The position numbers and the translations under genes are program-made. 64,000 nt of DNA from NCBI GenBank assembly GCA_963753075.1, contig CAVWAR010000012.1:62001-126000 (forward strand), written 5' to 3'. The stretch's first letter is position 1. Each line of letters starts with the position of its first letter. Shown piece by piece: positions 9,559-18,579 of this stretch. This DNA is from Prado023 sp963753075 (GTDB taxonomy: Bacteria; Actinomycetota; Actinomycetes; S36-B12; CAIYMF01). Under the pieces are notes generated by a model. That model had not been told where the DNA came from, did no database searches, and worked only from the letters and a program-made list of their open reading frames with translations.

Positions 9559-10776
9559 TCAGCGGGCGCCGAACTCCGCCAGGCTGTCGCGCAACTGCGC
9601 CACCGCCCAGATGATCTCGTCCGCTGTGATCACCAACGGTGGCGCCAGCCGAATCGTCGAGCCGTGGGTGTCCTTCGCGAGCACCCCACGCGCCAGCAGG
9701 GCCTCACAGACCTCGCGACCGGTGGCCAGGTCCGGGTCGATGTCGACGCCGGCCCACGTGCCACGGCACCGGATCTCGACCACGCCGTGGCCGATCAGCT
9801 TGGCCAACTCCGAGGACAGCACCTCGCCGAGCTCGGCGGCGCGCTCCTGGAACTCCCCAGAGCGCAGCAGCCGGATGACTGCCCGGCCCACGGCGCACGC
9901 CAGCGCGTTGCCGCCGAAGGTGCTTCCGTGCTCGCCGGGATGCAGCACGCCCAGGACGTCGGCGTTGGCTGCGATCGCCGAGACCGGCAGCACCCCCGCA
10001 CCCAGCGCCTTGCCAAGGATGTAGACGTCGGGGACGACTCCCTCGTGGTCGCAGGCGAACGTGCGTCCGGTGCGCGCCAGCCCGGACTGGATCTCGTCAG
10101 CCAGCATCAGGACGTTGTGCTGCGATGTCAGCGCGCGGACGTCCTGCAGGTATCCAGCCGGGGGGATGACGACGCCGCCCTCGCCCTGGATCGGCTCGAT
10201 CAGCACCGCCGCGGTGTGCTCGGTGATCGCGGCCCGGATCGCGTCAGCGTCGCCGTAGGGCACCTGGATGAATCCCGGCGTGTACGGGCCGAAGTGATCG
10301 CGGGCCGAGTCGTCGTCGGAGAACGAGACGATGGTTGTCGTGCGTCCGTGGAAATTGCCCTCCGCCACGATGATCGTGGCCGCATTGGGGCTGATCCCCT
10401 TGACCGTGTAGCCCCACTTGCGGGCCACCTTGATCGCGGTCTCCACCGCTTCAGCCCCAGAGTTCATCGGCACGACCATGTCCTTGCCGGTCAGCTCCGC
10501 GAGCTCAGCGCAGAACGGACCGAACTGGTCGTGGTGGAAGGCTCGACTCACCAGGGTGACGCGGTCGAGCTGCTCATGCGCAGCTGCGATCACCTCCGGA
10601 TGCCCATGGCCGAAGTTGAGCGCCGAGTAGCCGGCCAGGCAGTCGAGGTACCGGTGACCCTCGATGTCCGTGACCCACGCCCCAGCAGCGCTGGCGACGA
10701 CGATGGGAAGCGGATGGTAGTTGTGCGCCGAGTGCTCCTCCGCCAGTTCGATCAGGGCCGCAGCGTTGCGCTCCAC
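9559..10776 (-). CDS. rocD: Ornithine--oxo-acid aminotransferase
   Basis: A class III PLP-dependent aminotransferase of about 405 residues converting ornithine and 2-oxoglutarate to glutamate-5-semialdehyde and glutamate. Motifs: SAHNYHPLPIVVASAAGAWV and YLDCLAGYSALNFGHGHP near the N-terminus (ornithine aminotransferase type), NSGAEAVETAIK, LADEIQSGLARTG, and the PLP lysine Lys256 in ILGKALGAG. The GTG at 10776 has GGAGAGGA just upstream and is preferred. An in-frame ATG at 10815 gives 13 more residues but lacks a ribosome binding site. It lies 48 bp after the HerA-like gene on the same strand. Confidence 0.93.
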   Translation of the reverse strand: MERNAAALIELAEEHSAHNYHPLPIVVASAAGAWVTDIEGHRYLDCLAGYSALNFGHGHPEVIAAAHEQLDRVTLVSRAFHHDQFGPFCAELAELTGKDMVVPMNSGAEAVETAIKVARKWGYTVKGISPNAATIIVAEGNFHGRTTTIVSFSDDDSARDHFGPYTPGFIQVPYGDADAIRAAITEHTAAVLIEPIQGEGGVVIPPAGYLQDVRALTSQHNVLMLADEIQSGLARTGRTFACDHEGVVPDVYILGKALGAGVLPVSAIAANADVLGVLHPGEHGSTFGGNALACAVGRAVIRLLRSGEFQERAAELGEVLSSELAKLIGHGVVEIRCRGTWAGVDIDPDLATGREVCEALLARGVLAKDTHGSTIRLAPPLVITADEIIWAVAQLRDSLAEFGAR

Positions 10777-10824
10777 GTCATCCTCTCCGTCGCCGTTGGG
10801 CGAAGTGTGCCCCATGGCAGCACG

Positions 10825-13197
10825 TCAGGTTCCCATCGGGATCCACACCAGGCCCAGGTCGCCGACTCTGATGTCGGACTTGTCCAGGGGAACCTCCAGG
10901 GTGCTGATGCTTGCCGCCTTGTCGTCCCACTCGCTGCGGATGCCGTCGATCTCGTCATCGAGTTCGGCGCGGAGGTCTGCCAGCCCCGACTCGAGGTCAT
11001 CGACCTTGGCACGGGCTCGGGCCAACTGGCTCTGCGCGGAGCTGGCGCGGCGGGCCGATGCACCGATCGAGGAGCGGCCGAAGAGCCCACCGATGAGGTC
11101 GGTGGCCATGGTTGAGGCCCGCTCGCCCTCCTCCCGGTCGACGGTCCGCCGAGCGCTGTCGATCCGTCGCTCGAGGGTCGCGGCCTTCCGCTCGTACTTG
11201 GTGCTCAGGGCGGCGATCTCCCGGTCGCCGGCCTCGTCGGCTGCCGCTCGGCACCGGGCGGCGAACTCGTGCTCGGCCTCGCCGACCCGGCCGTAGAGCT
11301 TGAGTTCGGCGTTGGCCGGCACGTCGACGCTCTTCGTCCGGTACAGATGGTCGGACAGGTCGCCCTTGAGCCGGGTCCACCAGGTCCTGGCGGTGATCCC
11401 TGAGGGGGCAAGCGTGTAGACCGCTCCCGGCGGAGCCTCGCTGAGCAGGTCCCGGTCGTCGTAGTCGACGGCGACGAACTCGTCGGCAGCGGGGTTCTCG
11501 GTGATCGGGAACAGCAACGCCTCGTAGACCTCGTCGTGCACAAGGTCTGCCTTCGCCTCGTCGAAGCGCAGGTCGACCCGGGCGATCGCCCCGGGTGCGA
11601 ACCGAAGGCCCGGCAAGGCTCCGACCTGCGTCGCCCAGGTGGCCGCCGGGTCGAGGTGGTGCACGGGGATCCCGGAGGCGACCCCGGGGGCGACCGGGGT
11701 CTCGTCGTCGGCGAGGGGTCTGGGTGCGGGGGAGGTGCCCGGGCTGATGCCAGCGGCGGCTCCCGGGGTGGGGCTACCCGCCGCCGTGGTGGGGGCTGGC
11801 TCGGCAGGTGCGTCGGCGGACGCGTCGGCCGGTGCCAGTGACGTGATCTGCTCGCGGGTCAGTGGGCCGCGCAGGTAGCTCATGGCCCACCGGGTCGTGA
11901 ACACCTCGATGTGGTCAGCCGAGGCGCGCTTCATCACGAACTCGCGCTTGGCCAGACCGGAGATGGTGTCTGACGCGGCCTTCGTGTCGATGGTGCCAGC
12001 GGCGCTGGTGAGCCCGTCGAGCAGCCGGGCCTTGTCCTGCTCGGTCTGCAACCGGCCGATCATCCAGGTCCCGGCGTTGGACAGCGCCTTGTAGTCGATG
12101 TCGACCGGGTTCTGCGTCGAGAGCACCACCCCGACGCCGAAGGCCCGGGCCTGCTTGAGCAGCAGCATGATCGGTGCCTTGGTCGGCGGGTTGCCCGTGG
12201 GCGGCAGGTACCCGGCCACCTCGTCCATGTAGACCAGCGTGCGCAGGTCCGACGTGCCGCTCTGGCGGCGCATCCAGGAGATGAGCTTGGCCAGGATGAC
12301 CGAGGTCGCCGACTGCCGCTGGTCGTCGTCGAGATGGGCAGTGGTGATCACCGCGCATCGCGGCTTGCCCTCCGCTGTGCGCAGCATCGCCTCGATGTCG
12401 ATGCGCTTGCCGCCGAGCCAGGCTGCGAACGCCGGGGAGGCGAGCAGCCCGTTCAGGAGCAGCGCGAGCTTCAGCCGCTCGTCCGCCGGGTAGTAGGTGT
12501 CGATCTCCAGGACGCCGACCTTGCGGACCGGCGGCTGCTGAACCGAGGCCACCAGGGCCGCCAGGTCCAGCGAGCGTCCCTGGGTCCACGTGTGGTTGAT
12601 GATCGTCGACAGCAGGATGTGCTCGCGTGAGCTCAGCGGATCGGCGTCGACGTGCAGGAGGTTCAGCAGTGAGGAGACGTAGGCATCGATCTCCTCCTGG
12701 ACCGCCTGTGGGTCGCCCATGTCCGTGGGCACGTCCAGCGTCCCGATGATGTTCAGAGCCACGCCGTGCCCGGATCCGGGGGTGTACACGGTCACGTCGG
12801 CGGCGTCGTGCAGGGCGCTGACCTGATCGGGTCCGAGGTCCCAGCCGGCCAACCCCTCGGTCCACCGTGCGGCTTCTGCGGTGGCGAACTCGGCCACGGA
12901 CTGCCCGGCCTTGGCGGCATCACCGCCGTTGACCCATGGTTCGAACTCCGGCGGCGACAGCGACGGGAAGGTCAGGGCGATGTTGGTCAGGTCACCCTTG
13001 GGGTCGATCAGCAGGGCCGGGACGCCTGAGGCGAGCACCTCCTCGATGAGCACCATGCCCAGACCGGTCTTGCCCGATCCAGTCATGCCGACGATGACTC
13101 CGTGAGTGGTCAGACCGTCCGAGCGGACCTCCGCGGAGCTGGCGGTCATGTCGTGGGTCACGGGGTCGACATGCCCGCCGAGCCTGAGGTCAGTCAT
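10825..13197 (-). CDS. HerA-like ATPase (DUF853 family)
   Basis: A cytoplasmic P-loop ATPase of about 790 residues, of the DUF853/HerA-like helicase family common in actinobacteria; the cellular role is unknown. Walker A is GMTGSGKTGLGM near residue 40, and Walker B is in TLVYMDEVAGYLPP. The segment FVMKRASADHIEVFTTRWAMSYLRGPLTREQI is characteristic. A Pro/Ala/Thr-rich linker follows, then a C-terminal region with a coiled coil (basic/acidic heptads around residues 650-730) and an Asp-rich end. The start at ATG 13197 (MTDLRLGGHVDP) avoids the overlap with the LCP gene that a longer reading would cause. It lies between the LCP gene (50 bp upstream) and rocD. Confidence 0.88.
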   Translation of the reverse strand: MTDLRLGGHVDPVTHDMTASSAEVRSDGLTTHGVIVGMTGSGKTGLGMVLIEEVLASGVPALLIDPKGDLTNIALTFPSLSPPEFEPWVNGGDAAKAGQSVAEFATAEAARWTEGLAGWDLGPDQVSALHDAADVTVYTPGSGHGVALNIIGTLDVPTDMGDPQAVQEEIDAYVSSLLNLLHVDADPLSSREHILLSTIINHTWTQGRSLDLAALVASVQQPPVRKVGVLEIDTYYPADERLKLALLLNGLLASPAFAAWLGGKRIDIEAMLRTAEGKPRCAVITTAHLDDDQRQSATSVILAKLISWMRRQSGTSDLRTLVYMDEVAGYLPPTGNPPTKAPIMLLLKQARAFGVGVVLSTQNPVDIDYKALSNAGTWMIGRLQTEQDKARLLDGLTSAAGTIDTKAASDTISGLAKREFVMKRASADHIEVFTTRWAMSYLRGPLTREQITSLAPADASADAPAEPAPTTAAGSPTPGAAAGISPGTSPAPRPLADDETPVAPGVASGIPVHHLDPAATWATQVGALPGLRFAPGAIARVDLRFDEAKADLVHDEVYEALLFPITENPAADEFVAVDYDDRDLLSEAPPGAVYTLAPSGITARTWWTRLKGDLSDHLYRTKSVDVPANAELKLYGRVGEAEHEFAARCRAAADEAGDREIAALSTKYERKAATLERRIDSARRTVDREEGERASTMATDLIGGLFGRSSIGASARRASSAQSQLARARAKVDDLESGLADLRAELDDEIDGIRSEWDDKAASISTLEVPLDKSDIRVGDLGLVWIPMGT

Positions 13198-13247
13198 GCC
13201 GACAGCGTAGGCACCCGGCCGCGAGGTGGCTCGCCTTGCAGGCGCTG

Positions 13248-14381
13248 CTAGGTGGCCGGGCACACCGGCTGGTCGGCCGTGGTGGTGGTCAGGGTCGGGC
13301 TCGGACTCGCTGTCCCCTCCCCGGAGCCGGGGGTCTGGGAGTCGGTGGGGCCAGCCGACCCCGAGGCGCTCGGTGCAGCCGTGGGTTTCGGCGTCAGTGG
13401 CGCGTCGAGGCGGAGCTTGCGCCACAGCTCGTCGGCCTCGGGTTGCTTCCACTGCACGCGGTTGGGGTCCGGCGGGTAGGCCTCGTTGGGAACGGTGGTG
13501 AACTCGATCGAGTCCAGGCCGATCTCACGGACGCGCACCGCCACCGAGGCCATCGATCGGATGCTGCCGATCCCGGGATCGGTGGTGACCGAGCGCGTGA
13601 CCGCATCGAGGAAGCTGTAGAGCTCCAGCGGGTTGAACAGCACGTCGCTCGAGGTCACCTTCTGGATCAACGAGGTCAGGAATGCCTGCTGGCGCTCGAT
13701 CCGGCCAAGGTCCGAGCCGTCCCCTCCGCCCACACCCTTGCGCACGCGCACGTAGTCCAGGGACTGCTTGCCATCCAGCGTCTGGCAGCCGACCTCGAAG
13801 TAGATCCTGGACTGCGGGTCGCTGATCGGTTCGGGGATGTAGACGGTGACCCCACCGACCGCATCCACCATGTCGACGAATCCGCGGAAGTCGACCACCA
13901 CGAAGTGGTCGATGCGCAGGCCGGTCAGGGCCTCGACGGTGCGCTGGACGCACGCCGGCCCGCCGATCGGATACGCAGCGTTGAACTGGCGCAAGGCGCC
14001 CGGGACCACGGTTCCGTCGGAGCTGACGCAGTCGGGCATCTGCACCATGGAGTCGCGGGGGATGCTGACCCCGGCCGCCCAGCTGTTGTCCGCGGAGAGG
14101 TGGAGCACCATGGTCGTGTCGGCCAGGCCCTCCGACTCACCGCCGACGAGGTCGTTGCCGCCGTCGCGTGTGTCCGAGCCGATGGCAAGGACGTTGAGCG
14201 ACTGGTTCTCCTTCGCGGGCCGGATGTCGCCCAGTTCGTCGGTCGGGTCGATGGTCGTGATGTTGGAGTCGAGGTTCTGGTAGGCCACCCAGATGGTGAT
14301 GGCACCCGCCGCCAGGAGCGCCACCAGCAGGCCCGCGACCACGTACGGCCAGCGCCGCCGACGAGCCCGGTCCTGCACCAT
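13248..14381 (-). CDS. LytR-CpsA-Psr (LCP) family cell-wall ligase
   Basis: A membrane-anchored LCP protein of about 377 residues that attaches undecaprenyl-linked polymers to the cell wall. One N-terminal membrane helix (about residues 8-32) follows a basic cytoplasmic tail. The LCP core shows SLNVLAIGSDTRD, GVSIPRDSMVQMPD and INAAYPIGGP-type (FNAAYPIGGPACVQ) motifs with the conserved Arg/Asp residues, then DHFVVVDFRGFVDMVDAVGGV and YVRVRKGV. The C-terminus is a Ser/Pro/Thr-rich tail. The ATG at 14381 has AGGAGG five bases upstream; longer readings are not supported. Confidence 0.93.
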   Translation of the reverse strand: MVQDRARRRRWPYVVAGLLVALLAAGAITIWVAYQNLDSNITTIDPTDELGDIRPAKENQSLNVLAIGSDTRDGGNDLVGGESEGLADTTMVLHLSADNSWAAGVSIPRDSMVQMPDCVSSDGTVVPGALRQFNAAYPIGGPACVQRTVEALTGLRIDHFVVVDFRGFVDMVDAVGGVTVYIPEPISDPQSRIYFEVGCQTLDGKQSLDYVRVRKGVGGGDGSDLGRIERQQAFLTSLIQKVTSSDVLFNPLELYSFLDAVTRSVTTDPGIGSIRSMASVAVRVREIGLDSIEFTTVPNEAYPPDPNRVQWKQPEADELWRKLRLDAPLTPKPTAAPSASGSAGPTDSQTPGSGEGTASPSPTLTTTTADQPVCPAT

Positions 14382-14489
14382 CACGTCCTCCTGGTCAGCG
14401 CTGCGCCTGAGGGTAGCCCGCGCCGCGCCGGTCCGGGCACCGGTTGGCATGACCGGTGCCCGGGTGACGTGCTTCACATTGCCGGGGGA

Positions 14490-14505
14490 ATACCCGGGGG
14501 GGTAT
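14490..14505. promoter_or_regulatory. CsoR/CstR-like operator palindrome
   Basis: ATACCC and GGGTAT form perfect 6-bp inverted arms around a four-base G spacer (ATACCC-GGGG-GGGTAT), 56 bp upstream of the DUF2892 start codon. G-tract palindromes flanked by ATA/TAT are typical of operators for the CsoR/CstR/RcnR repressor family, which sense copper or persulfide. No csoR-type gene is present in the window, so the regulator would be encoded elsewhere. The assignment is by pattern only. Confidence 0.5.
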
Positions 14506-14561
14506 GACAGTTCATGTAGGGGAAGCAACAGTCCCGCACCCCACTGAGCCCAGGAGCCGTC

Positions 14562-14777
14562 ATGACCAAGAACGAAGGAACCCTCGACCGCGCCATCCGT
14601 GGCGGTATCTCCGTCACCGCGCTCGGCATCGGACTTGCTGTCGGTGGGGTGTTCAACCCCCTCGGCATCGTCCTGTTCGGCGTGGCCGGGATGGCGGGCT
14701 GGACTGCCCTCTCGGGCTACTGCCCGCTGTACTCGGTGCTCGGGTTCTCAACCTGCCCGCTGCCCCAGCAGGGCTGA
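14562..14777 (+). CDS. DUF2892 (YgaP-type) small membrane protein
   Basis: A 71-residue inner-membrane protein with two helices (about residues 14-32 and 34-52) and the DUF2892 pattern of an N-terminal DRxIRxxI-like basic segment (TLDRAIRGGISV) and a C-terminal GYCPLYSVLGFSTCPL with two cysteines. The domain also forms the transmembrane part of E. coli YgaP, a membrane rhodanese. Family members often sit in sulfide/persulfide or copper regulons. The ribosome binding site AGGAG lies 6-7 bases before the ATG. The palindrome at 14490 suggests CsoR/CstR-type control, and a GC hairpin follows the gene. Confidence 0.88.
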   Translation: MTKNEGTLDRAIRGGISVTALGIGLAVGGVFNPLGIVLFGVAGMAGWTALSGYCPLYSVLGFSTCPLPQQG

Positions 14778-14785
14778 GCAGATCC

Positions 14786-14812
14786 GCACCGGGGCACCTG
14801 CATACCCGGTGC
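14786..14812 (+). terminator. Hairpin after the DUF2892 gene
   Basis: GCACCGGG and CCCGGTGC form a perfect 8-bp stem with an 11-base loop, nine bases after the stop codon of the DUF2892 gene. There is no clear U-tract, as is common for actinobacterial terminators. It lies between convergent genes, so it could act for either strand. Confidence 0.5.
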
Positions 14813-14904
14813 GTGACCGGTCCAGCGCTCGCTGTTGATACCGGGCAGCTTTGGGACTGAGCCCGCGCTGGCCCCGCCGAGGAGCGCCAAGCACCCACCC
14901 CCGG

Positions 14905-16122
14905 TCAGTCGAGGACATGGCTGACCAGGCCATCGAGCAGCTTCGGCTCGAACCACGTGGACTTCGGGGGCATGATGCCGCCGGCGTCGGCCACGCCGAC
15001 CAGATCGGCGACCGTGGTGGGGTGCAGCGAGAGGGCGGCGGTCCATGTCCCGTTGTCGACGGCCACCTCAAGGTCGGACAGCGGGCGTACTCCGCCGACG
15101 AAGCCGATACGCGGGTTCGTGCGCGGGTCGTCGATGTCCAGGACGGGTCCGAGCAGGTGGCGCTGGAGAACGGCGACATCGAGCTGGTCGACTGGGTCCT
15201 CGGTGCCGCGAAGACCTGCGTGGGCGGTCAGCAGGTACCAGCGGCCATCCAGGTACAGGCCGAAGCGCCCCGGTGCCGCGGGCGTCACGGGACCATCGGA
15301 CCTCTCAACGTCGAAGTGCTCAGATGCGCCAGCGAGCACGTCGTCATCGGACACACCGTCCGGGGCTCGGACGACGCGGTTGTACGGCAGGATCCGGACC
15401 TCCGCGGCGGGGAAGGCCACGGCCAGGAACAGGGCGGCCGCAGGGGTCGGCATGTGCGCGTGCACCGCCGACGCAGCGGCACTGCGATGATGTCCGTCGG
15501 CGATGTAGAGCGCCGGCAGGTCGTCGAAGGCCTCGGTAATCGCGGCAACCGTCGCCCCGTCACTGATCGGCCAGAGTTCATGACGAACCCCACCAGGGCC
15601 CTGAACCGCAGTCGTCGGCGGGCCGGACGTCGCTGCGGCCACGATCGCTGCGATCGGGTCGCTGTGGTGGTGGATCAGGAACACCGGACCGGTCTGGGCG
15701 CCGACTGCCTCGATCTGTGCAGCCCGGTCGGCCTGCTTGGCCGGGCGTGTCGTCTCGTGCCGGCGGATTCGACCGGCGTCGTACGCCGCCACGCTGGCAC
15801 CCCCCACGATGCCGGTCTGCACATGGCCCCCGGACGCCATCCGGTAGATGTGGAAACGCGGGCCGTTATCGCGCACGAGCATCCCCTCGTCCTGCAGCCG
15901 GGCGAACGCCGCTGCTGCCAGCTCGTAGGCCTCGGCGCTGTCGGCGGGGGAGTCGGCTGGCAGGTCGATGTCCGGCCTGGACACGTGCAGGAAGGAGTGC
16001 GGGCGCCCGGCCGCCATGGCCAGAGCCTCAGCACGGGTCATCACGTCGTAGGGGAGCTCAGCCACCTCCGCGGCGGAGGCCGTGGGCGGGCAGAGACCGC
16101 GGATCGGTTCGAAGAGGCTCAC
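14905..16122 (-). CDS. DUF1015 family protein
   Basis: A cytoplasmic protein of about 405 residues matching the DUF1015 family, whose function is not established. Recognisable segments are FEPIRGLCPP and PYDVMTRAEA at the N-terminus, SFLHVSRPDIDLP, the central YIADGHHRSAAA motif, and the C-terminal IGFVGG with LDIDDPRTNPRI. The ADGHHR histidines are strongly conserved in the family and suggest an enzyme. The GTG at 16122 (VSLFEPIRG) begins where homology begins; longer readings run into the PEBP gene. It lies 49 bp after the PEBP gene on the same strand. Confidence 0.88.
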   Translation of the reverse strand: MSLFEPIRGLCPPTASAAEVAELPYDVMTRAEALAMAAGRPHSFLHVSRPDIDLPADSPADSAEAYELAAAAFARLQDEGMLVRDNGPRFHIYRMASGGHVQTGIVGGASVAAYDAGRIRRHETTRPAKQADRAAQIEAVGAQTGPVFLIHHHSDPIAAIVAAATSGPPTTAVQGPGGVRHELWPISDGATVAAITEAFDDLPALYIADGHHRSAAASAVHAHMPTPAAALFLAVAFPAAEVRILPYNRVVRAPDGVSDDDVLAGASEHFDVERSDGPVTPAAPGRFGLYLDGRWYLLTAHAGLRGTEDPVDQLDVAVLQRHLLGPVLDIDDPRTNPRIGFVGGVRPLSDLEVAVDNGTWTAALSLHPTTVADLVGVADAGGIMPPKSTWFEPKLLDGLVSHVLD

Positions 16123-16171
16123 GTCGTCCCATCGTAGGCGTCCGGCCGACGAGCCCGGCAGGCCCGTGGCG

Positions 16172-16705
16172 TCAGTGCGCGAAAGTGACGGTGATCCGGG
16201 CCCGGGCCAGCGTATGGAAGGCGAGGTGGAAGGCCACCGCGACCGGGGAACCGCCCGCATCCACCCCGAGGGACTCCACGTCCACGGCGTGCACCACGAA
16301 CATGTAGCGGTGCGGGTAGTCGCCGGCGGGCGGGGCGGCACCCCCGTACGCGGCTGTGCCGAAGTCGGTCAGGGCGTGCGCCCCTCCGGGGAGCGTCGCA
16401 TCGGAGGCACCCGCGCCGCGGGGGAGCTCCGTGGTCGAAGCAGGGATGTCCAGGACCGACCAGTGCCAGAAGCCGCACCCTGTCGGTGCGTCGGGGTCCA
16501 GGCACGTGATGGCGAATCCCTTGGTGCCGGTCGGGGCACCCGACCACGAAAGCTGCGGGGAGATGTTCTGTCCGCCGGCCGATCCGTGGACGTTGGCCAT
16601 CGGCATGGGATCGCCGTCGATGAGGTCCGCGCTGGTCAGCTCGAACCACGGGCGCGGTGGCAGGTAGTCGTAGGGATCGGGGGCGACGAGGCGCTCGAGG
16701 GACAT
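16172..16705 (-). CDS. YbhB/YbcL family Raf-kinase-inhibitor-like (PEBP) protein
   Basis: A 177-residue phosphatidylethanolamine-binding-protein fold. The ligand-pocket segments are visible: SPQLSWSGAPTGTKGFAITCLDPDAP, the FWHWSVLDIPAST strand and the YMFVVHAVDVESLGV strand, with an HLAFHTLARA helix at the end. Bacterial members have no agreed biochemical role. The ATG at 16705 has GGAGG 8 bases upstream (AAGGAGGCTCTGCC), so the longer reading from 16771 is rejected. It heads a likely two-gene transcript with the DUF1015 gene. Confidence 0.92.
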   Translation of the reverse strand: MSLERLVAPDPYDYLPPRPWFELTSADLIDGDPMPMANVHGSAGGQNISPQLSWSGAPTGTKGFAITCLDPDAPTGCGFWHWSVLDIPASTTELPRGAGASDATLPGGAHALTDFGTAAYGGAAPPAGDYPHRYMFVVHAVDVESLGVDAGGSPVAVAFHLAFHTLARARITVTFAH

Positions 16706-16948
16706 GGCAGAGCCTCCTTCTGGGTCCGGGCCGGATTGGGGGCCGTGGACGTTCTGTGCGCCTACAGCCAATCACGCGTCGGCGGCCGATTGAGGATCGG
16801 CGCAGGATTCCGGTCCTCGGGCCCGCCGGGGCAGGAAGAACCCCACCGATCCGACGGGGGAGCAAGATCGGTGGGGCCCGTTCACCAGGAATGCGGCTTG
16901 CGGATCTTCGTGTGACGGATAGATCCTGTCCGGCGCCTGCCCAGCGGG

Positions 16949-17836
16949 TCAGGTGATCGAGGCCGCGTAGATGCTGCCGATCGAGGTGTCGAGGGTGGCG
17001 TCGAACTCGGCTTGGCTCTGCTGGGCCGACAGGCCCTCCGTCAGGGCTCGGGAGAAGCTGGCGACGACACCGTGGTTGCGGGCCAGGAGCGCATCGGCCT
17101 CCTCCCGGCTGTATCCCCCGGACAGGGCGACGACCCGAAGGACATTCGGGTGGCCGACGAACTCGGCGTAGAAGTCGTCCTCATCGGGCGGTGTCAGCTT
17201 GAACATCACGATCTGATCGGGATCGAGCTGCTCGAGCTCGGCCATCAGCGCATCTTTGAGCAGAACCTCGGCTGCCGCCTTCTCCGGGCTGTGGATGTCG
17301 ATCTCCGGCTCGATGATCGGCACCAGGCCTGCCGCCATGATCTGGCGGGCAACCTCGAACTGCTGGCTGACCACTGCACCTACCCCCGCGGCGTTCCCCA
17401 ACTTGATGACCGAGCGCATCTTGGTGCCGAAGACGCCGTGGCCGATCGCCCGGGCGAGGACAGCATCGAGGTCCGGCATGGGCTTCATGACCTGGGCGCC
17501 GTCGGCCTCGGCGGCAAGCCCCTTGTCCACCTTCAGGAAGGGCACGATGTTCTTCTCCTGCCACAGGTACTCGGCCGAGCCCTTGCCCATGATCTGGCGT
17601 TCCATCGTCATCTCGAACAGGATCGACCCGAGGATCCGGTCACCACCGAAGACAGGGCTGGTGATGATCCGCGTCCGCATGTCGTGGATGAGGTCGAACA
17701 TCTCGGTCTCATCGCTGTAGGCGGATTCGTCGATGCCGTATCGCGTCAGGGCCTTCGGGGTGCTGCCACCACTCTGGTCCAGGGCTGCGACGAAACCCTT
17801 GGCACTCTTCATCTTCTCGAACTGCTCGATGTTCAC
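16949..17836 (-). CDS. fda: Fructose-bisphosphate aldolase, class I
   Basis: A 295-residue class I (Schiff-base) aldolase of the bacterial type, splitting fructose-1,6-bisphosphate into dihydroxyacetone phosphate and glyceraldehyde-3-phosphate. Signatures include KGFVAALDQSGGSTPKAL at the N-terminus, GSILFEMTM, IPFLK-type VPFLKVDKGL, PIIEPEIDIHSPEK and the probable Schiff-base lysine in VMFKLTPP, then VVALSGGYSREEA. The GTG at 17836 is preceded by AGGAG 8-9 bases upstream. Gene stands alone on the minus strand between yceI and the PEBP gene. Confidence 0.94.
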   Translation of the reverse strand: MNIEQFEKMKSAKGFVAALDQSGGSTPKALTRYGIDESAYSDETEMFDLIHDMRTRIITSPVFGGDRILGSILFEMTMERQIMGKGSAEYLWQEKNIVPFLKVDKGLAAEADGAQVMKPMPDLDAVLARAIGHGVFGTKMRSVIKLGNAAGVGAVVSQQFEVARQIMAAGLVPIIEPEIDIHSPEKAAAEVLLKDALMAELEQLDPDQIVMFKLTPPDEDDFYAEFVGHPNVLRVVALSGGYSREEADALLARNHGVVASFSRALTEGLSAQQSQAEFDATLDTSIGSIYAASIT

Positions 17837-17970
17837 CGGTCCACTCCTCACCGTCGACGCCTCTCCCTGCTCCTCCCACTTCCGTACTACGCCGTTGGCA
17901 CCACCGAGTCAAGCGGTCGGGGTTCCGTCGGACATCTGACGGGCTGGTGGTTGTCGACGTGCACGCGCGG

Positions 17971-18579
17971 CTAGGGCGCATTGACCTCGACGTCCACGTC
18001 GATGTGCACCTCGTCGGCGACCTTGAGCTGGCCGAGCATGGCCGAGTAGGGCTTGACCCCGAAGTCGCTCTGCACCACCGGCACCGTGCAGTGCACCCGC
18101 ACACGGCCGTCGGCGCGCTCGACGTCGGCCAGTGCGGAGATGGCTCGAGCCGTCCCGGCCACGATGAGGGTTCCCTCCACCGCGAGCGTGTCCCCGGTCA
18201 GCCGCAGCCCGTCGGCCTCGAATGTCACCTCTGGGTGCTCATCGGCATGCAGGGCGCCAAGGGCGTTGGTCCGGATGTCGGCGCGGTCCCCGTCGCTGAT
18301 GGGCTTGATCCCGCCGGACCCCGACTCGATCCGGAGGCTGGCCAGGACGACGCGCAGCGACACCGCCCGGGGTCGGCCCCGGGACATCGTCACGGTGGCT
18401 GACCAGTCGTCCATGACGATGACGAGGTTGTGGCCCATGCGTGCCGCCGCGCCGGCCACGCCAGTGGTCAGAGTCAGAGATCCTTGGTCAGGACCGATGT
18501 CCACAGCACCAGCGTCACAGGGCACGACGGGGGTGGCAACCCCGGGCGAACCTCGGCGCTGAGGGGAGGCGAATATCAC
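17971..18579 (-). CDS. YceI-family lipocalin-like protein
   Basis: A YceI-like beta-barrel protein, likely binding a polyisoprenoid or other lipid in the envelope or cytoplasm. The core from GAVDIGPDQGSLTLTTGVAGAAARMGHNLVI to the end shows the alternating strands of the family, including HPEVTFEADGLRLTGDTLAVEGTL and SDFGVKPYSAMLGQLKVADEVHIDVDV. The start is unresolved. GTG codons at 18525, 18579 and 18663 are all in frame and none has a convincing ribosome binding site. The middle choice leaves a short leader without a clear signal peptide. Confidence 0.75.
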   Translation of the reverse strand: MIFASPQRRGSPGVATPVVPCDAGAVDIGPDQGSLTLTTGVAGAAARMGHNLVIVMDDWSATVTMSRGRPRAVSLRVVLASLRIESGSGGIKPISDGDRADIRTNALGALHADEHPEVTFEADGLRLTGDTLAVEGTLIVAGTARAISALADVERADGRVRVHCTVPVVQSDFGVKPYSAMLGQLKVADEVHIDVDVEVNAP

